Assembly: GCA_949288625.1 (NCBI GenBank)
Contig: CASEKZ010000078.1
Coordinates: forward strand, 1 to 5,822
Source: an uncultured bacterium
GTDB taxonomy: Bacteria; Bacillota_I; Bacilli_A; RF39; UBA660
DNA: 5,822 nt
Reading direction: 5' to 3'
The translations under genes and the position numbers were made by a program. This document shows positions 1 to 5,346 of this stretch, one piece after another (the first letter of the stretch is position 1; each line of letters starts with the position of its first letter). The notes beneath the pieces are model-generated. The model worked only from the letters and a program-made list of their open reading frames with translations. It made no database searches and was not told the DNA's origin.

Positions 1-1
1 A

Positions 2-238
2 CAAAGTGCATCACCAATTGATTCATCATCAAAACCAGTTCCATGGGACATGCCAGGATATACCGATAAAGTAGTTATGGCATCAGGCTCTTTTACTCAA
101 GGATCGTCAATCGAACTTTCTTGTGATGGACCAGTAAGAAAACCATATATAGCATACCAACAAGGAAGTCTTACTTACCAATATGGAAAAATAGCGGTTA
201 TGAAAGCACTTAGCAAACTTTTAAATAACGATGAATAA
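2..238 (+). CDS. Methionine gamma-lyase family protein (YnbB-like), C-terminal part
   Basis: This is the last 78 codons of a gene that begins before the window. The frame is open from base 2 to the TAA at 236-238. The residues read QSASPIDSSSKPVPWD, then MPGYTDKVVMASGSF, QGSSIELS and YIAYQQGSLTY. This is the characteristic C-terminus of the fold-type I PLP enzymes annotated as methionine gamma-lyase family or 'aluminium resistance protein' (YnbB of Bacillus), which usually read like 'PWDMPGYEDPVIMAAGTF..QGSSIELS'. Such proteins are cytoplasmic, about 400 residues long and of poorly defined substrate; in Bacillus the gene lies near glnR-glnA. The PLP-binding lysine lies upstream and cannot be seen, so activity cannot be judged. 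An internal ATG at 50 is not the start, because the conserved family sequence continues upstream of it. No link to the downstream wall genes is evident, and a terminator separates them. Confidence 0.85.
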   Translation, partial: QSASPIDSSSKPVPWDMPGYTDKVVMASGSFTQGSSIELSCDGPVRKPYIAYQQGSLTYQYGKIAVMKALSKLLNNDE

Positions 239-254
239 CATCGTTATTTTCTTT
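223..254 (+). terminator. Rho-independent terminator of the methionine gamma-lyase family gene
   Basis: A perfect 11-bp inverted repeat pairs 223-233 (AAATAACGATG) with 239-249 (CATCGTTATTT) around a 5-base loop, followed by a T-rich run. The 5' arm lies within the last codons and the loop contains the stop codon, so the hairpin overlaps the end of the gene. Confidence 0.85.
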
Positions 255-280
255 ATACTTTTAAATAAAGATGCTATAAT
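252..280 (+). promoter_or_regulatory. Sigma-A-type promoter for the deacetylase gene
   Basis: A consensus TATAAT at 275-280 is preceded by TGC, giving an extended -10 (TGCTATAAT). Seventeen bases upstream is only a weak -35 (TTTATA, 252-257), which the extended -10 would compensate for. A ribosome site AAGGTG at 287-292 lies 8 bases before the ATG at 301. Confidence 0.65.
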
Positions 281-300
281 AAAAATAAGGTGTAAGAGTT

Positions 301-1713
301 ATGAAAAAAAGTTTTATTATAATATTTATCTTTTCGGTTTTTATTGTTTTATTTAGTGTTTATTTTACCTTTTTTAAAAAAGACATACGGGTTGTAGATT
401 TTAAGGAGTATGAAGAAGTAAACGTTTTTAGTAGTTATAAAGATGATAAAGTAAAAATATGCTATGGTACAAAACATAATTGTAAAAACATAAACTATAA
501 AATTAAAGGTGATGTAAATACAAAGAAATTAGGTACTTATAACTTAACATATTTTGCAAAATATAAAGGTAAAAGTTTTTCTATAACGAAAAAAATTAAA
601 GTAGTAGATAAAGAAAAACCTAAGTTAATCGTTGATGGAGCCTTTACAAGTGTTTGTCCAAATGGTAAAACTGATAATGTTAAAATTACTGCAACGGATA
701 ATTATGATGGTGATATAACCGATAAAGTTGAGTATAAATTAAGTGGAAATAAAATAATATATAAAGTATCAGATTCATCTGGTAACACCACAAGAAAAGA
801 GTTTGATGCTATTATTATGGATAATGAAAAACCAACTATTATTTTAAATGGTGAAACAACTATATATCTTGCTGTTGGAAGTAAATACACTGAACCAGGA
901 TATGTTGCAATAGATAACTGTGATGGTGATGTTACTGAACAAGTTTTGGTTAAAAGTGACGTTGATACATCAAAACCAGGAACGTATTATGTTTCATATT
1001 CGGTAATAGATGAGTTTAAAAACATGCAAACGGTTACAAGAACAGTTAAAGTTTTTCCTAAGAACAATTACGTTCCAGGAAAAGTTATGTCAAAGGTAAT
1101 ATATTTAACTTTTGATGATGGCCCGGGAGCATATACAGCAAGGTTACTTGACATACTAAAAAAGTATGATGTTAAAGTTACGTTTTTTGTTACTGGATAT
1201 AATGATAAGTACAATGATTTATTAACAAGGGAACATAATGAAGGACATACTGTAGCACTTCATAGTTATACTCATAATTATGCAACCATATATAGTAGTG
1301 TGGATTCTTACATGCAAGATCTTCTTAATATACAAAATAAAGTAGAAAAATATACCGGTGTTAAATCATGGATAATAAGATTTCCAGGAGGAAGTTCTAA
1401 TACGGTTAGTAGAAAATATAAAGTTGGAATAATGAGCGAGTTAACTAAAAAAGTAGAAGAAATAGGGTTTAGATATTTTGATTGGACAATTTTATCTGGA
1501 GACGCTGGTAATACTAAAGATAGTAATAAAATAGTACAAAACGTTATATCAGGAATAAAAGAAAATAAGGCTAACGTAGTTTTGATGCATGACATAAAAT
1601 CATATACCGTTGATTCAGTAGAAAGAATAATAGAATATGGGCTTTCAAATGGTTATACATTTGCACCACTTATAATGGATAGCCCAGTTGTTCACCAAAA
1701 GGTTAATAATTAA
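301..1713 (+). CDS. Membrane-anchored polysaccharide/peptidoglycan deacetylase with Ig-like stalk
   Basis: 470 residues. A short basic N-terminus and a hydrophobic segment (about 4-24), without an obvious cleavage site, suggest an uncleaved membrane anchor with the rest outside the cell. Three Ig-like repeats of DUF5011/HYR type follow (about 30-102, 107-172, 177-252); the last two carry the typical DNxDGD(I/V)T motif. The C-terminal NodB (CE4) domain, about 262-460, has all expected motifs: TFDDGP (270-275; metal and base aspartates D272/D273), HSYTH (H321, H325), RFPGG (360-364), FDW (393-395) and LMH (H430). By family knowledge it removes acetyl groups from N-acetylated wall sugars, probably peptidoglycan, which typically gives lysozyme resistance. 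The next gene is a lysozyme, so the pair may balance wall cutting and protection (inference). The start is set by the AAGGTG site and the promoter just upstream. Four cysteines in the stalk (C54, C61, C119, C207) could form disulfides. The exact substrate is unknown. Confidence 0.9.
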   Translation: MKKSFIIIFIFSVFIVLFSVYFTFFKKDIRVVDFKEYEEVNVFSSYKDDKVKICYGTKHNCKNINYKIKGDVNTKKLGTYNLTYFAKYKGKSFSITKKIKVVDKEKPKLIVDGAFTSVCPNGKTDNVKITATDNYDGDITDKVEYKLSGNKIIYKVSDSSGNTTRKEFDAIIMDNEKPTIILNGETTIYLAVGSKYTEPGYVAIDNCDGDVTEQVLVKSDVDTSKPGTYYVSYSVIDEFKNMQTVTRTVKVFPKNNYVPGKVMSKVIYLTFDDGPGAYTARLLDILKKYDVKVTFFVTGYNDKYNDLLTREHNEGHTVALHSYTHNYATIYSSVDSYMQDLLNIQNKVEKYTGVKSWIIRFPGGSSNTVSRKYKVGIMSELTKKVEEIGFRYFDWTILSGDAGNTKDSNKIVQNVISGIKENKANVVLMHDIKSYTVDSVERIIEYGLSNGYTFAPLIMDSPVVHQKVNN

Positions 1714-1736
1714 ATTTATTAAGTGTATGATGCGTT

Positions 1737-1779
1737 AAAAAATGCGAATGATTAATGTTTAAATCATTTGTATTTTTTT
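1737..1779 (+). terminator. Terminator after the deacetylase gene
   Basis: A 17-bp stem pairs 1737-1753 with 1762-1778, including two G-T pairs, around an 8-base loop. The A-rich 5' end and T7 run (1773-1779) at the 3' end are typical of an intrinsic terminator. The A-run/T-run symmetry means it could also work for transcripts on the minus strand. Confidence 0.8.
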
Positions 1780-1794
1780 AATTTTAAATATTAC

Positions 1795-1823
1795 TTGGCA
1801 TACTAATTATTTATTTTTATAAT
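1795..1823 (+). promoter_or_regulatory. Strong sigma-A promoter for the lysozyme gene
   Basis: TTGGCA (1795-1800) and a perfect TATAAT (1818-1823) are separated by exactly 17 bases. The ribosome site is an unusual G-run, GGGGGGA at 1847-1853, only 4 bases before the ATG at 1858. It matches the GGAGG core only partly but is the only G-rich stretch nearby. Confidence 0.8.
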
Positions 1824-1857
1824 CCCTGCATCTAATAATAATGAATGGGGGGATTTT

Positions 1858-2805
1858 ATGGAAAAAAGAGGCATTGATATAAGTTATCACCAGGGTGACA
1901 TTGATTTTAATAAGTTAAAAGGCAACATAGACTTCGCAATGGTAAGAACAAGTTATGGACATTTTACTATAGATAGTAAGTATAAAGAGTACGTAAAGGG
2001 ATTAGAAAGTGTTGGTATTCCTTATGGGTTTTATCATTTTTCTTACGCAACTACTATTCAAGAAGCTAAAGAAGAAGCAAATGGTTTCATTAACATAATA
2101 AAAAATTATAAACCGCTTTATCCTGTTGCTATTGACGTAGAATCATCAAGCATAACAGAGGATGTAAGAGCAGATGATTTAGTAGATATAGTAAAAACAT
2201 TTTGTCAAATGGTAGAAGATGCCGGATATTATGTTTGTATATATGCTAACTTAAGTTATTTAAATGGTAAATTAAATAGTGATAAGTTAAATGATTATGA
2301 TAAATGGCTTGCTCAGTGGTCAAGTGCACCAACATATAAAAAACCGTTTGGTATGTGGCAATATTCATCAAAGGGAAGTATTAAAGGAATTAATGGTAAC
2401 GTTGACTTAGATATAGCATATAAAGATTATCCAGCAATAATTAAGGCATCAAACTTAAATAATTATGTAAACCAAAATGACGGTGAAACAGCTGAAAGTG
2501 AAATAAATTACGTGGTAAAAAAGGGTGATACGTTAAGTGAAATAGCGGAAAAATATAATACCACGTACCAAACATTAGCTAATTATAATAATATTTCTAA
2601 CCCAAATTTAATTTATCCTGGGCAAATAATAAGAATACCAAACGGTAATATAAAACCGACCACATACGTGGTAAAAAAAGGTGATACGTTAAGTGAAATA
2701 GCGGAAAAATATGGTATTAGTTGGAGAAGTTTATATAATAAAAATAAAAATGTTATTGGAAATAACCCAAACCTTATAAAACCAGGGCAAATATTAATAA
2801 TTTAG
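1858..2805 (+). CDS. GH25 lysozyme (N-acetylmuramidase) with two C-terminal LysM domains
   Basis: 315 residues. The GH25 domain spans about 1-195: [12 protein letters not shown] near the start (D7), the catalytic DxE pair in VAIDVES (D93, E95), WLAQWS (150-155), MWQYSS (166-171) and the closing NVDLDIAY (181-188). This family cuts the beta-1,4 bond between N-acetylmuramic acid and N-acetylglucosamine in peptidoglycan. A short polar linker (about 197-215) leads to two LysM repeats (about 217-261 and 269-315), each starting [16 protein letters not shown], which bind N-acetylglucosamine chains of the wall. No signal peptide or membrane segment precedes D7, and no better upstream start is visible. 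It may therefore leave the cell by lysis, by a non-classical route or with a holin (none is in the window); a phage-derived endolysin origin is possible. It has its own promoter and terminator. Confidence 0.92.
   Translation: MEKRGIDISYHQGDIDFNKLKGNIDFAMVRTSYGHFTIDSKYKEYVKGLESVGIPYGFYHFSYATTIQEAKEEANGFINIIKNYKPLYPVAIDVESSSITEDVRADDLVDIVKTFCQMVEDAGYYVCIYANLSYLNGKLNSDKLNDYDKWLAQWSSAPTYKKPFGMWQYSSKGSIKGINGNVDLDIAYKDYPAIIKASNLNNYVNQNDGETAESEINYVVKKGDTLSEIAEKYNTTYQTLANYNNISNPNLIYPGQIIRIPNGNIKPTTYVVKKGDTLSEIAEKYGISWRSLYNKNKNVIGNNPNLIKPGQILII
2509..2556 (+). repeat. LysM DNA repeat, copy 1
   Basis: This 48-base stretch encodes [16 protein letters not shown] of the first LysM domain. It matches the copy at 2665-2712 at 47 of 48 bases; the single difference is AAG versus AAA, which is silent. 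Confidence 0.9.
2665..2712 (+). repeat. LysM DNA repeat, copy 2
   Basis: Direct repeat of 2509-2556, 156 bases downstream and in the same reading frame. The flanking parts of the two LysM domains differ strongly, so only this core is kept nearly identical. Confidence 0.9.
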
Positions 2806-2806
2806 T

Positions 2807-2846
2807 AATATTAGTTAACACTAAAAAGTGTTAACTAATATTTTTT
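2807..2846 (+). terminator. Strong terminator after the lysozyme gene
   Basis: A perfect 16-bp inverted repeat, 2807-2822 with 2827-2842, closes on an AAAA loop. It is followed by a T-run (2841-2846) and begins 1 base after the stop codon. It isolates the lysozyme gene from the downstream exported-protein cluster. Confidence 0.9.
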
Positions 2847-2849
2847 ATA

Positions 2850-2878
2850 TTGACTATTTTCTCAATAGAAGGTATTAT
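2850..2878 (+). promoter_or_regulatory. Sigma-A promoter for the first TasA-like gene
   Basis: TTGACT (2850-2855) and TATTAT (2873-2878) are separated by 17 bases. A strong purine-rich ribosome site follows, with AAGGAG at 2897-2902, 7 bases before the ATG at 2910. Good promoter plus near-consensus ribosome site predicts high expression. Confidence 0.75.
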
Positions 2879-2909
2879 TTATATAGATAATAAAGGAAGG
2901 AGATAGGTT

Positions 2910-3431
2910 ATGAAAAAACAAAACATTATAATAATTGGAGTTGTTGCGTTTGTCTTAGCTGTTGCAATAGGTTATGCATTGTTTTCAGAAACATTAACTA
3001 TTAATGGTACCGCAACCGCAAAAGGTCAGTTTGATGTTGAATTTACTAGTATAGGAGATGTTACTAGCGCTGGTTATACAAAACAAACAACCGACCCAGA
3101 TCATGAAATAGCAAAGATTTCTGATGATAAGAACACATTAACGATAACGGTTAATAAGTTGGATTATCCAGGAGCTTACGTTGAAATTCCGGTTACGATA
3201 ACAAACAAAGGAACAATTTCCGCTAAACTAAAGGAAATTGAACAAACTGGTTTAGATGATGAAACAGGACCAATTAAAGTTACATATCAAGGTGTAGCAG
3301 CTAGTGAAACACCAGTTGAACCTAATGGTACTCAAAACATGACGATTAGGGTAGAATGGTTAGAAGGCGTTAATACAACGGCTGAAGCAGCTGTGTTTAC
3401 AATCAGAATGAATTATGAACAAGTGGCTTAA
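2910..3431 (+). CDS. TasA/camelysin-like exported protein with SipW-type signal peptide (paralogue 1)
   Basis: 173 residues. The N-terminus is MKKQN, a hydrophobic core (6-20), then GYA (21-23) and LFSETLTINGTATA. In Bacillus TasA the precursor is cut by SipW after a small-aromatic-Ala triplet (TWA) before AF; here GYA followed by LF fits the same layout, so cleavage after A23 is inferred. The mature part (about 150 residues) has no cysteine, no sortase motif and no second membrane segment. Its alternating pattern suggests a beta-sandwich. The stretch KLDYPGAYVEIPVTITNKGTISAKL resembles the 'NLKPGD..F..NNGS' region of TasA/camelysin proteins. Likely role (inference): a secreted matrix or surface fibre subunit. 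It is clearly paralogous to 4154-4657 (shared GYALFSETL, INGTATA, FDVEFT, DKNTLTI, VTNKG/ITNKG, NYEQV) and more distantly to 4727-5317. The start is fixed by the AAGGAG site. No specific family name can be confirmed without a profile search. Confidence 0.78.
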   Translation: MKKQNIIIIGVVAFVLAVAIGYALFSETLTINGTATAKGQFDVEFTSIGDVTSAGYTKQTTDPDHEIAKISDDKNTLTITVNKLDYPGAYVEIPVTITNKGTISAKLKEIEQTGLDDETGPIKVTYQGVAASETPVEPNGTQNMTIRVEWLEGVNTTAEAAVFTIRMNYEQVA

Positions 3432-3444
3432 TTAAAACTAAGAG

Positions 3445-3447
3445 GTT
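3445..3447 (+). repeat. Target-site duplication GTT, left copy
   Basis: GTT immediately outside one inverted end of the insertion element, matching GTT at 3968-3970. A 3-bp duplication is usual for IS3-family insertion. A match of this length can occur by chance, but it sits exactly at both boundaries set by the inverted repeats. Confidence 0.6.
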
Positions 3448-3472
3448 TGATATGAACCCCAAAAGTTGGGCA
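3448..3472 (+). repeat. Right inverted repeat of the IS3-like element
   Basis: Begins TGATATGAACCCC and contains TTGGGCA at 3466-3472. The 'ACCCCAAAAGTTGG' core is typical of IS3-family ends in Firmicutes. It pairs with the reverse complement of 3943-3967. Confidence 0.8.
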
Positions 3473-3486
3473 GTTTATAAATGATT

Positions 3487-3657
3487 CTAATTAGAGGATT
3501 GTAACCTGTAATTTACAGGAAACAGTCCTTTTAATTTTGCTTTAATTCTATAAACTTTCTTATGATTAACATTATAACCTTGATTTTTAAGTTCTAATGT
3601 AATTCTATGATAACCATATCTTTCTTTATATTTTTTATTCAAATATGTAACATTCCT
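3487..3657 (-). pseudogene. IS3-family orfB transposase fragment (HTH_21 region only)
   Basis: Reading the minus strand, a stop-to-stop frame of 56 codons ends at TAG (3489-3487). It contains KERYGYHRITLELKNQGYN and then VNHKKVYRIK. This is the HTH_21 segment that precedes the integrase core in IS3-type OrfB ('GRYGYRRITLELRN.GY.VNHKKV.RLM'). No start codon is near; the frame is closed by a TGA at 3660-3658, and the sequence just beyond (about 3660-3700) is degraded. The DDE catalytic domain (about 180 residues) that should follow is absent, and the frame ends only 15 bases before the end of the right inverted repeat. Non-functional. Confidence 0.82.
3495..3535 (+). terminator. Hairpin near the right IS end, possible terminator for paralogue 1
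   Basis: A near-palindrome pairs 3495-3502 with 3522-3529 and 3505-3511 with 3513-3519, with a 2x2 mismatch between the two stems. The second stem closes on a single base, so the loop must open a little. TTTT (3529-3532) and further T-rich sequence follow. In plus orientation this could end transcripts coming from 2910-3431. It could equally be a chance structure within the old orfB sequence. Confidence 0.45.
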
Positions 3658-3702
3658 TCACTAGGCAGTCATTCATCAACAGAAAAAGATTATATTGATT
3701 CA

Positions 3703-3924
3703 TTATTTAATAATACTTGATTTATAATTTGTTCTTTTTGGTAAGGGATAATATTTATTTTTAGCATGTTTTAACATATCAAATCCATGTCTATCTATAA
3801 GCCAAACCAAACATTGAATCTTATGCTTAGTTATACCATATTTAGAATGTAGATTATTTAATATTTCTCCTGTTTTTCTTTTATTATATATTTTCATTTT
3901 TTCTTCATAACTTAATTTGCTCAT
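3703..3924 (-). pseudogene. IS3-family orfA transposase fragment (helix-turn-helix)
   Basis: 73 codons read from ATG at 3924 on the minus strand. A ribosome site GAGG (3935-3932) lies 7 bases upstream, just inside the inverted repeat, as in intact elements. The product starts MSKLSYEEKMKIYNKRKTGE and continues with IDRHGFDMLKHAKNKYY. This is the DNA-binding N-terminus of IS150-group OrfA proteins, which normally continue as 'NKYYS.E.K..II..VL' to about 100-170 residues. After NKYY the sequence diverges (PLPKRTN...) and stops at TAA, so the C-terminal part and the frameshift region joining orfA to orfB are lost. A DNA-binding remnant could still be made but cannot transpose. Confidence 0.82.
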
Positions 3925-3942
3925 ATAAAAACCTCGCTTTTA

Positions 3943-3967
3943 TGTCCAAAAAACAGGGCTCATATCA
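3943..3967 (-). repeat. Left inverted repeat of the IS3-like element
   Basis: On the minus strand this reads TGATATGAGCCC, then TTGGACA, the mate of 3448-3472. It lies upstream of orfA, as expected for the left end. Confidence 0.8.
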
Positions 3968-3970
3968 GTT
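3968..3970 (+). repeat. Target-site duplication GTT, right copy
   Basis: Second copy of the GTT found at 3445-3447, directly abutting the left inverted repeat. Confidence 0.6.
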
Positions 3971-4097
3971 TTCTTGACCTTTTTTATAAAGCTTACAAAT
4001 GCTAAAAAGAGAATTTTAATATAAAAATAAAAAAATAATAAGTAGTTAGCAAATAAAGTTTAGAAATTTTTAATTTTCATTTTGTCATTAATAATAG
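3971..4097. other. AT-rich intergenic segment with no gene seen
   Basis: The sequence between the insertion element and the promoter of paralogue 2 is very A/T-rich, and no supported reading frame is seen on either strand. The first bases (3977-3985, ACC then T-run) appear to be the 3' half of a former terminator of paralogue 1, split by the insertion. Apart from that I see nothing in it. Confidence 0.5.
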
Positions 4098-4127
4098 TTG
4101 CCTATTTTCGTAAATATGTGCTATTAT
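4098..4127 (+). promoter_or_regulatory. Promoter for the second TasA-like gene
   Basis: TTGCCT (4098-4103) lies 18 bases before TATTAT (4122-4127), which is preceded by TGC as in an extended -10. A perfect TATAAT overlaps it at 4125-4130 but would put the -35 at 21 bases. The ribosome site AGGTGA (4141-4146) lies 7 bases before the ATG. Confidence 0.6.
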
Positions 4128-4153
4128 AATCATATAATAAAGGTGATCAAGAT

Positions 4154-4657
4154 ATGAAAACGAAAAATATAATAGTAGTTGTTATGGTTTCATTTTTTTT
4201 GTTTTTATCAATGGGTTATGCATTGTTTTCTGAAACGTTAATAATAAACGGAACGGCAACTGCAATGGGAACCTTTGATGTTGAGTTTACTGATGCTACC
4301 GTAACGGAACAAGTTGGTTCAACTTTAAGTACTGCACTAATTAGTAATGATAAAAACACTTTAACGATAAACGTTCCTAAGTTGGAGTATCCAGGGTCAT
4401 ATGTTAACATTTTAGTTACCGTAACAAACAAGGGCTCAATTCCAGCGAAATTAACCACCGTTGAACAAACAAATCTTACGAGTGATCCTTCCATTAAAGT
4501 ATCTTATACGGGGTTAGATGAATTAAAAAACAAAGAGTTTCTACAAAATGAAACGCAAACCTTTAACATAAAGATATTATGGGAGCCTTCATCTAATGTT
4601 TCATCTTCTAACGTAATGTTTACAATTAAACTTAATTATGAACAAGTAATGGACTAA
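4154..4657 (+). CDS. TasA/camelysin-like exported protein with SipW-type signal peptide (paralogue 2)
   Basis: 167 residues. MKTKN is followed by a hydrophobic core (6-20), GYA at 21-23, the same spacing as paralogue 1, and LFSETLIINGTATA. Shared blocks with paralogue 1 run the whole length: FDVEFT, DKNTLTI, KLEYPGSYV, VTNKGSI.AKL, VEQT, IKVSYTG and the C-terminal FTI..NYEQV. The two therefore arose by duplication and keep the same fold. The region between FDVEFT and DKNTLTI is shorter here (about 24 versus 29 residues) and diverged, a likely exposed loop. There is no cysteine, no sortase signal and no second membrane segment. Inferred role: extracellular matrix or fibre subunit processed by a SipW-like peptidase. 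It has its own promoter, ribosome site and terminator, so it is probably transcribed alone and may be controlled separately from its sister. Confidence 0.78.
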   Translation: MKTKNIIVVVMVSFFLFLSMGYALFSETLIINGTATAMGTFDVEFTDATVTEQVGSTLSTALISNDKNTLTINVPKLEYPGSYVNILVTVTNKGSIPAKLTTVEQTNLTSDPSIKVSYTGLDELKNKEFLQNETQTFNIKILWEPSSNVSSSNVMFTIKLNYEQVMD

Positions 4658-4684
4658 CGATGAATCTTTTTCATTGTTTTTTTT
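4656..4684 (+). terminator. Terminator after paralogue 2
   Basis: A 9-bp stem (4656-4664 with 4670-4678, one G-T pair) has a 5-base loop. It is followed by a T-run through 4684 and starts inside the stop codon. Confidence 0.75.
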
Positions 4685-4711
4685 GTTATATTATGGTAAC
4701 ATTATTATGAT
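4683..4711 (+). promoter_or_regulatory. Promoter for paralogue 3 and the downstream membrane gene
   Basis: TTGTTA (4683-4688) and TATGAT (4706-4711) are 17 bases apart. The -35 starts on the T-run of the preceding terminator. The ribosome site AAGAGGTG (4715-4722) is only 4 bases from the ATG at 4727. Confidence 0.5.
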
Positions 4712-4726
4712 ACTAAGAGGTGCTAT

Positions 4727-5317
4727 ATGTTAGACATAAACGTAAGAAAAAAACTATACATAGTTGGTATAATAGTATTAATATACGTAATTAGCATGTC
4801 AATTGGTTATGCTTTATTTAAAGAATCATTAACCATCAGCGGTGTTGCAAGTACGGTAGAATATTATGAAGGTGATAAACTTCCGGTAGCAGCGATAATA
4901 AGGGATACTGCTAATAACAGGTATTATACCGCGGATGGAACAAAATCGTTTATTGATTTTGATTCGGAAACATGGCAAGAAGATACGTACCAACTAAATT
5001 TTCAAAAAAAGATTGGGCTTGTATACGGAACCAAAACGATAACATACGTTGTAAGCTTTACTAATCCGACCACGACGTCTTTTACAAACGGAACAATAAA
5101 CACCGAGATAGAAGAAAATTATATGTCAAGTTTAAAAGAAGTCTCGGGTTCGCTTTCTAAAACTGAGGTAGCACCAGGTGAAACGGTTGATGTAATGTTT
5201 ATGATAAAATTTAATTTTTTATCAGAGTTAGGAGAGCATCAAGCAAAAGCAACGGTAACTTATACATATCAAAATAAACCAAGGTATTTTTATTTCATTA
5301 TAAATTATTCTCACTAG
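4727..5317 (+). CDS. Divergent exported protein with SipW-type signal peptide (paralogue 3)
   Basis: 196 residues. MLDINVRKKLY precedes a hydrophobic core (about 11-26), then GYA (27-29) and LFKESLTISGVAS, the same signature as the two upstream proteins. Beyond this leader the resemblance fades: FDVEFT and NYEQV are missing, and the body (about 30-196) carries different strands such as KTITYVVSFTNPTTTSF, VAPGETVDVMFMIKFNF and a tyrosine-rich end (FYFIINYSH). 'VSFTNPTTTSF' may correspond to the 'VTITNKGT' strand and 'EVAPGETVDVMFMIKF' to 'EPNGTQNMTIRVEW' of paralogue 1. It has no cysteine and no sortase motif. It could be a minor subunit, anchor or assembly factor for the two similar proteins, as TapA is for TasA; that is inference. 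The membrane gene starting at 5347 follows with no terminator between, so they are probably one operon. Confidence 0.7.
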   Translation: MLDINVRKKLYIVGIIVLIYVISMSIGYALFKESLTISGVASTVEYYEGDKLPVAAIIRDTANNRYYTADGTKSFIDFDSETWQEDTYQLNFQKKIGLVYGTKTITYVVSFTNPTTTSFTNGTINTEIEENYMSSLKEVSGSLSKTEVAPGETVDVMFMIKFNFLSELGEHQAKATVTYTYQNKPRYFYFIINYSH

Positions 5318-5334
5318 CATATTAAAAATATAAT

Positions 5335-5340
5335 GGAGGT
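5335..5340 (+). promoter_or_regulatory. Ribosome binding site of the 5347 gene
   Basis: A full GGAGGT, the best match to consensus among the later genes, lies 6 bases before the ATG at 5347. It fixes the start and indicates efficient translation from the transcript of the preceding gene. No promoter or terminator is visible in the 29-base gap. Confidence 0.8.
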
Positions 5341-5346
5341 TATACT

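Larger units (their letters stand above)
3448..3967 (-). mobile_element. Internally deleted IS3-family insertion element remnant (520 bp)
   Basis: The two ends are imperfect inverted repeats starting TGATATGA, followed by CCC and TTGG.CA (about 17 of 25 positions match), flanked by GTT on both sides. Between them, on the minus strand, are an orfA fragment (3703-3924) and an orfB fragment (3487-3657), in the order expected for an IS3 element. A full element would be about 1.2-1.5 kb; the end of orfA, the start of orfB and the whole DDE (rve) catalytic domain are missing. The element cannot move itself, but its intact ends could be used by a related transposase elsewhere in the genome. It contains only one CpG (near 3935), in sharp contrast to the neighbouring genes, which supports a separate origin. 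Confidence 0.85.

Noticed and set aside
50..238. ATG at 50 as the start of a small separate gene
   Set aside because: The same frame is open upstream to the window edge, and the upstream residues match the family sequence that precedes MPGY, so 50 is an internal methionine.
702..890. Minus-strand reading frame of 62 codons inside the deacetylase gene
   Set aside because: It lies wholly within a well-supported gene on the other strand, has no ribosome site and resembles no known protein.
1308..1595. Minus-strand reading frame of 95 codons inside the NodB domain
   Set aside because: Antisense to conserved catalytic motifs; an expected shadow of the real gene.
2509..2712. Repeated units as a possible CRISPR array
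   Set aside because: Only two copies, both in frame within a lysozyme gene and encoding LysM cores.
3925..3967. IS end as an outward promoter driving paralogue 2
   Set aside because: No good outward -35/-10 pair is visible there, and paralogue 2 has its own promoter about 130 bases further on.
3432..4153. Long gene-poor gap as a possible riboswitch or regulatory RNA
   Set aside because: Most of it is explained by the IS3-like remnant. The remainder is simple A/T-rich sequence plus a promoter, with no conserved RNA motif recognised.
4216..4494. Minus-strand reading frame of 92 codons opposite paralogue 2
   Set aside because: It overlaps a coding sequence conserved with its paralogue and has no start signals of its own.
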